Assembly (NCBI GenBank): GCA_003988855.1
Contig: QYAI01000101.1
Span: 1 to 64,000 of the forward strand
Length of the DNA: 64,000 nucleotides
Source of the DNA: Arachnopeziza araneosa
Taxonomy: Eukaryota > Ascomycota > Leotiomycetes > Helotiales > Arachnopezizaceae
Direction of reading: 5' to 3'
The notes under the pieces are model-generated. The model saw only the letters and a program-made list of their open reading frames with translations, was not told the origin of the DNA and searched no databases. Shown one piece after another: positions 1 to 8,857 of the stretch (position 1 is its first letter; the number at the start of each line of letters is the position of its first letter). A program made the translations under genes and the position numbers.

Positions 1-3
1 TGG

Positions 4-210
4 TGTTGTATTGTTAATGTTATATTTATTGTTAGGTCGTGATGTTGTGACTAAGCGAAGCCGCCGCTTCGAGCTTGGGTAATAAATTGTATTGGACCTG
101 CCGGGAGTTATCTATAGCAGTGACCTTTACTTTGTAGCTAGCTATCTGGCGATATAGATAGTAATATAAACCTCCTAACCCTAACTCTAGTGATAAACTA
201 CGTTACAACA
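4..210. repeat. Probable solo LTR (207 bp)
   Basis: The element begins TGTTGTA and ends TACAACA, a perfect 7-bp terminal inverted repeat with the TG...CA ends of LTR retroelements. It contains a strong hairpin (GAAGC...GCTTC, about 60-76) and a T/A-rich body. Only three bases (TGG) remain to its left; they match bases 212-214 just right of the element, so a short target duplication (GTGG) is possible but cannot be proved at the window edge. No internal retroelement coding region is present. The right end supplies the stop codon of the neighbouring minus-strand gene. Confidence 0.5.
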
Positions 211-1449
211 GTGGTTTCTGATCCTGCAACCACAGGTGAAGAGCAACGATAAGCGTGAATACTCTCGTCAGGTCGGAAGGCTCTTGTAACTCAAACATGC
301 CACATTCATTTATCTCGACAAATATGCCATCATCAGATTGATATCCGTCAGATAGATATCTTGCATATTGAGCAGGGAATTTGCCAAAGACCAGCGAAAA
401 GACATTTTGGGCAGCAGATACAAGTGGCAATCTAATGGTATTAGTACTGTAAAAGGACGCTTCGGGTATGCTTACATGATATCATCTTGCAGAATATTTC
501 TAGTCCTATCATATTGGGCATACATGCCTACAAGGTGAGCAGCTTCCTGGGCTCGCACTTTGAAGGGTTTTTCGTCGACGTCGTGCCAGGACTTGGCCTA
601 AAATGATGCATAAGCATACATCATACAAAACCCATAAACTGAACTCACCTCAATACTACAATACGAGATTTTTGATGCTCGCTGCCAATGTCCTTCACGA
701 TGTGCTTTATGCACAAGGCTCCCATCATTTGTTGTAGAATACGAGAGCTTTCCCGCCTCGACAATGAAAGTGTCATGCGTGATACTCCACTCTAGATAGA
801 CCCGAGGTTTACTTCCTCTTAAAAGTTCAGTGACACAGCGTAAAAGCTCATACACACAAGCATTAGTAGTCATTTCTGACTTGTTCCTATGGTTGTGACT
901 TGACTGATCGCTTTGGTCGGAGGGAATATAACTATCAGAAGAACGGTATTGGCGCACTTTTTTACGAGGAGGTTGTACAGGAGATGATGGCTGTGACGGT
1001 AGTGAAGGAGGCAGTGGTGGTGAGGAGGTAATCGTTGAATCAGCTGGATATGCGGAAGACTCAACGTTTTGTGATTTCAGCTCTCGTCGAGGATTAGCAA
1101 TGACAGGTGTCTCGAGTACCTGTGCCAAAAGCGTGAAGAATGATGCAAAATTCCCGGCGAAGCTGGCTAACTCATGATGCGTAAGACTCCGCCAGTTTCG
1201 CGTGAGAAGCATAAGAGCAGATCGTATGTCCTGCGAATCTTCCACCCACTTTGCAGCTGCAATGGAATACACTTCTAGGAATACAGGCAAGTCTTGATTT
1301 GGAGCCCTTCGCAGGATTTGGAATGTTCCAAGCTCACGCTCATCCCACGAACTTCCTGGTCCAAGAGGGTCTGTCCTAAAGGCCAGTGAATCTTGCGGCC
1401 ATGTTGGAAAGGAATCTTTGAATGCCTGTACAGTAGAAGTATTAAACAT
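203..1449 (-). CDS. Orphan protein, 3 exons, 3' end truncated by LTR
   Basis: The model is 1449-649, 597-476 and 431-203, about 383 aa. Both introns (648-598, donor GTGAGT; 475-432, donor GTAAGC) keep the reading frame. The first in-frame ATG is at 1449; the frame is open further upstream but without an ATG. The middle holds a Ser/Pro-rich linker and a basic PPRKK patch that could be a nuclear signal. The C-terminal half has a folded look, with an E-A-K motif at the exon 1-2 junction (SIEAKS). Such an E-x-K is seen in PD-(D/E)xK nuclease-like folds, but this is only a weak hint. The last codons (ctg ttg taa) run into the LTR at 4-210, so the natural C-terminus is probably lost. The family is not recognised. 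It is divergent from the gene at 1697. Confidence 0.5.
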
Positions 1450-1696
1450 TGTGGTCGCGATAGCAACGCGGGTTTTAGAGAACGTGCTAGCATAGGTAAC
1501 TTCGATCAAGGTTGAAAGGTTAGCCTTAGCAGATACGGCCGGAACCGGTTTTACATTTATCCGACAGATTATTTTGTGTCTAGATACTCGTACGTCAATG
1601 CGCCAACCTCGCCTTTGACGAGTTCAATTGCCAACATCGCCATCTTCGACGCGTACAACAGGGCAGACGGCCTGAATCACTCACTTGCTGAGCACA

Positions 1697-2735
1697 ATGG
1701 GCCGGCACTGGCTCGCTGTGCTTCGCGTCCTCCTCCGCAGTCTCAAACGGGCACAGAAGGCCAGTCCCCAACTGGCAGAACTCGGACAGTTGCACGTTGC
1801 GATGTATCAGAAATATGCATTCGCTGAACCGCGGAACCTCAGCATCATCACGGACTTCGTGGATCAAAAGCGTGGGTCAATACAGTCTATGATGCTGGTC
1901 TTTGATCTCCAGTCGAAATTGAACTGTTGCACGGCGGACTCCTGCTCCAAATACGTCGCATCAGTGCTGGGGACATGGATTGGGGACAGCCTACTACGCC
2001 AAGGCACTGATGGCATCAATATTGACAGGTTGAACCTTACTCTCCGTTCGAATCATCTTACTTATATTTTGACTTATAGACAGCCTATATTACGCATCGA
2101 AAACGACTCCTATTCCCGCGGCATTCAACCCGAAGTGACTATGGTAGCTCAACCAAACACAAGCAGTGATGGAAAGTGCCTCCATTTGTCGATAGTTATA
2201 CGAAAGGAGCGACAATCCGGGACTTCGATCACTTCGGCAGAGCTCTACACATTGTTTTCGATGGCGGCAACCCAAGCATCAGCGCAGCCTCTTAGAAATT
2301 CCATGGAGGTAGATTGCCTAGTATTTCATCCAGACCAACGCTAAATTTGTCCAGGTGCGCATGCTAGTAGTGTATTCGAGATGGGTGCAGATTTTCACGG
2401 CGAGGACAACGCGGCTCTACATTACATCCATTATCCAGGGATGGAATGAAATTGCAGATCAGATGGAGATATATCAAACATCATGGTTCAACTTTACGGA
2501 CATATCATGCCAGCAGCAAATACTATTGTTTGCACTAGAATGGATCGACTTACAAAGTCATAGCCTCAACAATCCACGAGCGCCTCTCAAGGATTTGGGT
2601 CCGAGCGTACGAAACTCAAAGAATCTAAAGCGAAAGTATGACGCGGCTGAGGAGCGAAGCCACAAGAGGCACGAGGGAGGAAATGTGGGGGACAGGGCAA
2701 ACGAGGCATATGTATTAACGGGAAAGCACTCTTGA
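1697..2735 (+). CDS. Orphan protein, 2 exons
   Basis: Exons are 1697-2308 and 2355-2735, joined by a 46-nt GT-AG intron (GTAGAT...TCCAG) in phase 0, giving about 330 aa. I chose the ATG at 1697. Without the splice the first exon stops at 2344, while the second continues open with similar composition. No signal peptide or membrane segment is visible. The C-terminus is charged and ends in a basic stretch (KNLKRKYD...), which may direct the protein to the nucleus. The family is not recognised. The start lies 247 bp from that of the divergent orphan on the other strand, which also has a basic nuclear-type patch. The two may share a promoter or have arrived together, but I see no clear sequence similarity between them. 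Confidence 0.45.
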
Positions 2736-3633
2736 CCACGGGCACCCTATACTGGCCTTGCTTATAATAACCGTCGGAACGATGTGTTAATTTTCCATTG
2801 CTACTAATTATCCACACATCACCAAAACCAAAACGAAGAGTGCGGAAGCGCAAGAGCGGTTGATCGAGATGGAAACTAGCGATTGAAGAACGCGAGAAGT
2901 GTGGTGGATCGATTTAATAGTTGGTAGTTGGTGTGCAAAGACCCAGCCTAGATCATCATTCAGCCAGGTGTTATTCGGCATCCCTCTCTGCCTTAGAACG
3001 CAAGTTGGCAATATGCTATTCTCTGTCGGAAAACAGCATCTTCCCGGTCTCAACTAGCTGCAGAGGTGGTACAGCGACATAATTGTACAAAACTGGGCTT
3101 TTGGTTGAACGCGAAATTAGCGTAGGTTAGTAGAATTCAAGACAACGCCACTACGCTAGTAACATCTGACTTTCTTTTTTACAGATCGACTTTACTAGTT
3201 TCCCTTCTAAGATTCGAATATCTTGGCCTTAGTATCATGAGGCAATCAGACGTGGCCGTCTCAGAAAACAATGTCTCTCCTGACTTCCATATATCGCTCC
3301 ACGCCAAACCACGGTCTAAAGAGCAAGCGTCCGCATTACAGATCATCTATTCCCAGTCAGCAAAACAACCATGCGTGATTATATGCCTACTAGTGCTAGT
3401 AAGTCAGCAATGTTTTTTGTGGCCGCCATGACCCGTCAGTATACCGTGGTTGCGGTTCTTCTATTTGCAGCGTTGGTAGATGACAGTATGGTCCAGGGAG
3501 AAGCTGCCACCGTGTTGCATTGCAAAGATTGGATCGACGTAACGTCTGGGCATGAGATTCTCCATAGTACCCGTCTTGCAACTCTTAGTCTCTACCTCAG
3601 GGTTAAGATTTCGCCCGATTTCGGTAAAATTTT
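2736..3633. other. No gene recognised
   Basis: I see only short open frames on both strands with no family pattern and no consistent splice structure. AT-rich blocks occur around 3170-3200. Confidence 0.5.
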
Positions 3634-3753
3634 TCTTTGATCCATGGGGTGAAAATCCGCAAAAAGTGTGCTTTGATTTATGGGGTGAAAATCAAAATCC
3701 CAAATCCGAGCAAAAGTGTGCTTTGATCCATGGGGTGAAAATCCAAAATCCGA
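3634..3753. repeat. Three-copy direct repeat (core TGGGGTGAAAATC)
   Basis: The unit ctttgatYYatggggtgaaaatc occurs at about 3634, 3671 and 3721, so spacing is 36-37 and 50 nt. The second and third copies share a longer flank (aaaagtgtg before, aaaatcc after). The irregular spacing suggests a decayed minisatellite or the sub-terminal part of a transposon, rather than operator sites. Confidence 0.6.
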
Positions 3754-3827
3754 ATGTTACGGCTAGTCTATCACGTGAGTGAGTTGACTGGCAGTGGTGT
3801 TTTTGGGTTAAGTGAGGGTCACGTCTG

Positions 3828-3955
3828 TAAGGGCCTGTTTGGCTCGCGAGTTGGAAGATGAATCGGTCATACAAAAAGCGAATCGGGTAGGGCTCCATTC
3901 GATTCGATTCGGGATGAATGTAGCTGAATAGTAAAACTGTTTGGATCAAACAGGC
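3828..3955. mobile_element. MITE-like inverted-repeat element
   Basis: The left end reads AAGGGCCTGTTTGG and the right end ATCAAACAGGCTAAA, whose reverse complement is TTTAGCCTGTTTGAT. They share GCCTGTTTG as an inverted terminal repeat. The right end also contains a perfect small palindrome, CTGTTTG-GAT-CAAACAG. Ends of this kind resemble non-autonomous hAT elements. No coding capacity and no clear target duplication are visible. Confidence 0.35.
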
Positions 3956-4069
3956 TAAATCGGCCTACTTAGCCCTATTCGCGAATATCCCACTAAAATA
4001 ATAAATCGAGCTTTTTGCTTAACTTCTACGAATAGACTTCTTTATTCCTAGCTTTATTATGCTAGTACT

Positions 4070-4270
4070 ACTGTCACGGGTTGGACCCGGTGGTCAGGAC
4101 CTAGGCAGAAACCAAGGCAGCATTTGGTGCTCTTCAGCTTTACCTTCTTGAAATACATAAGATTCATCATTCACGTGTTCTGACCGTGCAATCGTGAACC
4201 CTTACAGCTTCTTGCAAAAAAAGTTTTATAATTTAACTATTATACTAGCTTAAAAAAGCTTTTCTATAGC
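4070..4270. repeat. Possible retroelement fragment
   Basis: The stretch starts TGTCACGGGTTGGACCC, like the left end of many fungal LTRs, but I find no matching ...AACCCGTGACA end nearby. It sits directly upstream of the 5'-truncated DUF3292 gene, so an insertion here could explain the loss of that gene's first part. The evidence is composition and position only. Confidence 0.25.
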
Positions 4271-4278
4271 TGTTCCAG

Positions 4279-5115
4279 TTGGTACTCGGCGCCCAGTACC
4301 AGCAATTAATTCCTGCTAGTACAGCGGATGAAGCGAGGGCTTATTATGTCCCCCAGCATGAAATTCGGCTATTTTTGAGGTGGGCGGAAGGGGGGTGCAC
4401 GGACTTAGGAGAAGCCAATAGGACTCCAATTCCAAACTTGAAGCCAACTGACGAAGATCAAAATTATCCAGTCGATCCCGAAGGTATTCCGCTTAACGCA
4501 AACAAAGTAGAGAAAATATCTGCTATTCAACCATCAGCAAGGGAAGAATCACTTGTTGAAGGTGACAGTGATTCAAAAAACGAGACGAAACCAAAACACA
4601 ACCGATTTTCGAAAATATCTCGCATTTTTAAAGGCAATACTGAAGCCGTTGTCAAGATCAAGCTCGCTGTTGATCATGTACTTGCTGCTACGGGGTCTGA
4701 AAAGGCGAAAGGGCATGTTGGAGTTCTCCCAAAGCCGAAGAATTTGATCTTCACCGGTCCGAATTTCTTCGAAGTTCGCTTCGAAGGAAAGAAAGGATGG
4801 GCTTATATCATGGGAGACTCCGTGCCCACCCTTTCATTTACAGCTCAAGATCCTCGCTCTTACGATACTCTCGCGGAGCTCAAGCTCACTGTTTCAATTC
4901 CTATTACGGATATCATAAAACTAAAGCGAGCCACCGCTTTTTCAGGAAAACCAGCAGAGATGGCAGCAGATTGGTCTAATGAAAATGAGTTGCTGGGCAG
5001 TGTTGAATTTGAGGATCGAACCGGAAAGGCTTGGAGACTGACAGCTTTGCCTGAAAGAGATGAACTTTTCAATCGTCTTGTTGTGGTTGGTAGTCAGAGA
5101 TGGCAAAATGTGTGA
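4279..5115 (+). pseudogene. DUF3292 protein, 3' fragment
   Basis: The frame is open from about 4279 to the TGA at 5115 (about 278 codons) but has no convincing ATG start. From roughly 4400 on, the translation follows the C-terminal part of fungal DUF3292 proteins: a GEANxxPIP segment, a basic HNRFSKISRIFKG block, AVDHVLAATGSEKAKGHVGV, and the closing RDELFNRLVVVGSQRW. Full-length family members are, as I recall, several hundred residues longer at the N-terminus. The sequence before about 4400 does not look like the family, and it abuts LTR-like DNA. I infer a gene whose 5' half was removed or displaced by an insertion. DUF3292 has no known function. A short expressed remnant cannot be excluded. 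Confidence 0.55.
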
Positions 5116-5613
5116 TGCTCCAACGTTCATGCGGAGAAAGTTAATGGCATAGTTTTAAAGCTATAGCTATCTTCTCACCGCTTGGAACGGTATTCAAGTA
5201 GATCTCAATTTTTCAATTGAATTTACTTCTGGCTCTTGATTGTCAATAGTAAGTTCAATTCAATTCTAGCCCAACAAGCCTTATTGTTCTCTACTTTGGT
5301 TTGAAACAATGACTGAAGTACAATATCGATGTTCATTCTCATATTTGAAAGGGGAAAAGAACCCACCACGAGTCTGAGAACTGTGCATGAGAGTTCAGCC
5401 TTGTCGACCCATTTAATAATATTGAGATCATGTATCTAACAGTAGTTTTCTCTATCTTGTCTAATTTCGAAACCCAATCCAAATCCCTATTCCAAGTCTT
5501 ATCCCAAGTCACATATCAGTTCTCAACTCAGTCATCTCTTCCGCCCAGCACTGCCCGCAGCGTCTCGGCCATCAATTAATCAAACTCCTTGACCCACGAT
5601 CCTAATCGTCATA
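5116..5613. other. Intergenic, nothing recognised
   Basis: This is AT-rich spacer between the 3' ends of two convergent genes. I see no repeat or RNA gene. Confidence 0.5.
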
Positions 5614-6105
5614 TCAGAGGAAAGCAAAAACACCGAAGCTTCGGCTATCCAGAAGTTCGTGGGTCAGATCAAGTCCCTGGGTGCGAGTTTGATAGCAAAT
5701 AAACTTCAGTCCATGCTGGTGAAATGCATCCGGTCTTGTCTTTTTTGCGACCAGCACATGTCCACTGCCATCTCTCCTGAAATATATCACACCCACTTCT
5801 TTCCATCGGGATCTATTGATGAAGTGATGGATATCGCCAAATCTGGCTGGGTGTTTACATATACCAGCACATAGATTGTGCGAGATGTTGTTGACCATGA
5901 CAAAAAGGTGAATGAGCGCGACGCCCGCCGAGTAGTCTCCCGGGCAAGAACGATTGATGTATTCCATGAGTTCGTGCATATCCTTGCCAAGCAGGTATGC
6001 GAGAGTGACGAAAGCACAGTTGTTTGTCAGCATTTGGGGGTTGTATCTTGGTCTACCATAAAGGAAGATTCCATATGCTGCAAGAAGGCTGCCAAATGTA
6101 GACAT
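5614..6105 (-). CDS. Small papain-fold-like protein (163 aa)
   Basis: This is a single-exon frame from the ATG at 6105 to the stop at 5614. The frame is open upstream to a TTG at 6378, but the stretch before the ATG reads like leader, so I use the ATG. An N-N-C-A-F motif puts Cys30 at the start of a helix-like segment (LAYLLG). GSGHVLVA places His116 in a strand, and Y138-Q139 follows. This Cys ... GxGH ... YQ order resembles the papain-like Tox-PL fold found in many fungal and bacterial proteins, so a thiol protease, deamidase or amidase activity is possible. That is inference from three motifs only. There is no signal peptide; a mildly hydrophobic start (GSLLAAYGIFLYG) could be a membrane contact. 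It lies next to repeat-rich DNA. Confidence 0.5.
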   Translation of the reverse strand: MSTFGSLLAAYGIFLYGRPRYNPQMLTNNCAFVTLAYLLGKDMHELMEYINRSCPGDYSAGVALIHLFVMVNNISHNLCAGICKHPARFGDIHHFINRSRWKEVGVIYFRRDGSGHVLVAKKTRPDAFHQHGLKFICYQTRTQGLDLTHELLDSRSFGVFAFL

Positions 6106-7031
6106 TGTTGCAAGTTGGAGCGAGGTTTTTGATCTGTGATGGAGAGTGCTGAAGTCGGTAATTGGTTTGGGTTTGGGTTCGAAAAGTAGGCGGAAGGGAT
6201 GAAGATTTTTAGTCAAGACACTCTTGATGTCGGTTGATTGTATTCCCGGAGTTGTAGTAATATGTTGCTCTGCCTCTCTATTACGAGACAACCAAATTGA
6301 TTTATAAAGTTGCAGATCTTTATTCTCGAAATATCCAGAAGATGGTTTGATGCCATACGCTGATTGAAGCCGATTCAAACAGCTTTATGGGATATCTGAA
6401 CCATTTTCTAGGCTCGTAAAATAGATCAAATACAAAGCAGGATATCGCAGCTTCAAAGCACAGACAGTCCACAAGTACCTGAGACCATTTGAATCTTGTA
6501 AAAATAGAAGTGATACGAAGCAGAATGTCTCGTCTTCAAAGGACAAAAACTCACGAGCGTCGAATGGCCTGTTTCAATGTTTCGTTCTCAGGTTGAAATA
6601 AATCAATCAGTGTAGCAAGCACCCTCTCGTCTTTATCTACAATGTGCGGGGACTTAGTTTCAACTTCGAAACTCATCAGCTTCTAGACTTCGAATGGACC
6701 CTTGAGTCTGAGACGAGTCACATAGAAGACAACATCTTAGTATGAAACACTTGGAGAAGTTTGTCATTTCTTTCGACGCTCAATGGAATCACATTGAGAT
6801 TTCGTAATTTTGTCGTGTCAACTAGCGATGAATGTTTTTGGGGAAATTTTGATTGGCTAGCATAGGTTTTACCTAGAAGGCAAGACAGAAACGCTCTTAA
6901 TCTGGAGTCCTCTCAACGCGGAAACAACTTTTACGCGAAGAACCGATCTTTTCAAAAGCAAGAACAAAGATCCCAAACTTCACGCTGTTGCTGATGCACA
7001 TATAAGCTCATTTGACCTCCTAAAGGCTTTT
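6106..7031. other. Intergenic, nothing recognised
   Basis: This is the upstream leader of the papain-fold-like gene and the 3' flank of the MFS gene. I see no other gene, repeat or RNA. Confidence 0.5.
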
Positions 7032-8857
7032 TTAAACCTCTGCATTCCTTCCCGTATAAATAAACTAAATTAGCGCCGCTGATTAGTAAATGACGAATTT
7101 GATAAACATGAATTGCACAGGACTTACCACAGGTATTGCCCCAGATGCAACAAACAGACCAAGACCCCACGCCATGAACGTCCAAGAAAACGTCTCCTTC
7201 AACAATCCACCAAGGACTGGCCCAACGAGAGTTCCCCCAGCAATAGCGCATGTGAAGAGGCCATATGATTGTGCATAGGCAGCTGCGTCTCCTTTCTTAG
7301 TCTGGATAAAGCGTCAGCTATGTGGAATCAAGATTCTTGGAAAGATAATCTGGGTTGTTGAAGATGACATGATAATTAATATTCAAAAGACACAATAGAG
7401 ATACGAGATTATAAACTGACAAGCGTTTCTACTACGTAGAAAAGATCTGCTGCAAGAGGCGAGATGATGAATGGCAATGCAGTTCCTAACCAAAAATAGT
7501 CAGTAAATAGGCAACTGTTATGCTTTCAGGAGACTAGGACATACCTGCAAGGGCCAAGAACACAAACAAAAGCGCCACTTGCTCCGCTGTGTTGTGCTGT
7601 ATGAGTTGAAGCAACACCATTGGGATCCCAGTGAAGACGCATCCCAAAAATGCAGGCACCATAGGTCCATACTTATCTGATAACAATCCCACCAAGGGTC
7701 CAAGCAAGGTATTAGGTATCGCAATCGCGAAGAAACAAATGGCAATATTGACAGAATTCCAGTCAAAAATCTTTTCAAGATAGACAGGAAGTACCGCATC
7801 GAAACCAGCAATGATTGTCATATGAACGAAGACTCCATAAAGGGCTGTAGTGACACGAGGGTTTGATAAAAGAGTGAAAGCTTTCCATTTAGGCGCACCT
7901 GGTTTTGGTTCCTGTGAGACCGCTGGAGTAAGAAGAGACGTATGTTCGGTAGGAGGCGCGAGGACGTCGTATTTCCTCGCGGTAGCTTTCTCAATCATGA
8001 AGAGTCGCAACAGAATGTCAATCAGAGTCATCCCGCCCATGATAGCAACAACAGCGTAATAGCCTCCAAGATTAAAAGCTAGACTCCCAAGAAATGGTCC
8101 TATAAGCACACCGCAGCTCATACAAGATAAGGCAAATCCCATGTAATACCCAATATCTTTCGGATCTACGGTATCGGCGATAAGAGCAAGTCCTACTGTG
8201 TAAACGACTAGAACAGGTTAGATTGACTGCTCAAGGTAAAGGATACAGACTCACCAGCGACCGAAAAACCTTGCAGTATCCTACTGACTACCAACATCCA
8301 CGGTTTTGTTATAGTCAGTGCGAGCACACCTCCAGAGAGGCAAGTAAGTCCGAAGATGTAGGTCGATTTCCTCGATTTCTCTCCATCCGAAATCCACCCT
8401 ACGATTGCTACAATGTTCAGCAAGCTCAAAATGCGACTTTATTCCTGTGACCTACGAGAACCAAGAAGAATGATAGCTCCGAAAATACCAAGGAGCGCGG
8501 AACTCCATATTTGTACTAGATGGTTCAGCTCAAGGTCGAGAAGGGAGATGCAAGAACCGACCCTGTTCAGCCGGAACACCAAAGTTTTCCCGCAATGCTA
8601 CTGGGAGAACAGGAACCCACTGAGAGTTTATGAGAAATATCAAGGCAAGTTTCAGTTGAGCTTACCACAGCGTATACGAAACCGTCCTAGGAATTTATAA
8701 ATCTCTGCTCAAGTAAAACTTATAGAACTGAACTCACGGTGAAAGTCGCCGCACAGACCGTGAAAATGATCACCTTCTGAGATGAACGAAACCGAAGCAG
8801 CCATGGAGGTGTTAATATTTTTGGTGATCCTCTCCAACCCTCTGAAATTGAAGACAT
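7032..8857 (-). CDS. MFS transporter, 9 exons, apparent 1-nt frameshift
   Basis: Exons are about 8857-8738, 8686-8666, 8619-8562, 8515-8456, 8407-8255, 8207-7545, 7486-7421, 7301-7128 and 7064-7032. They would encode about 448 aa. The product is a major-facilitator exporter of the DHA1/vesicular amine type at a membrane. Support comes from the motif A region (GWISDGEKSRKS), a second-half equivalent (LVGLLSDKYGP), twelve probable helices and a closing GGTLVGPVLGGLL block. Exon 7 ends ...SPLAADLF, and the next family residues (YVVETL) appear only in the +1 frame, because a run of five A on the plus strand (7440-7444) is one base too long. No alternative acceptor restores the frame. Exon 3 uses a weak donor (GTCGGT). 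The copy is either newly broken or carries a sequence error. The substrate is unknown. Confidence 0.75.

Noticed and set aside
180..200. CCTAACCCTAACTC as telomeric repeat
   Set aside because: Fewer than two and a half units are present, and it lies inside the LTR-like element, so it is not a telomere.
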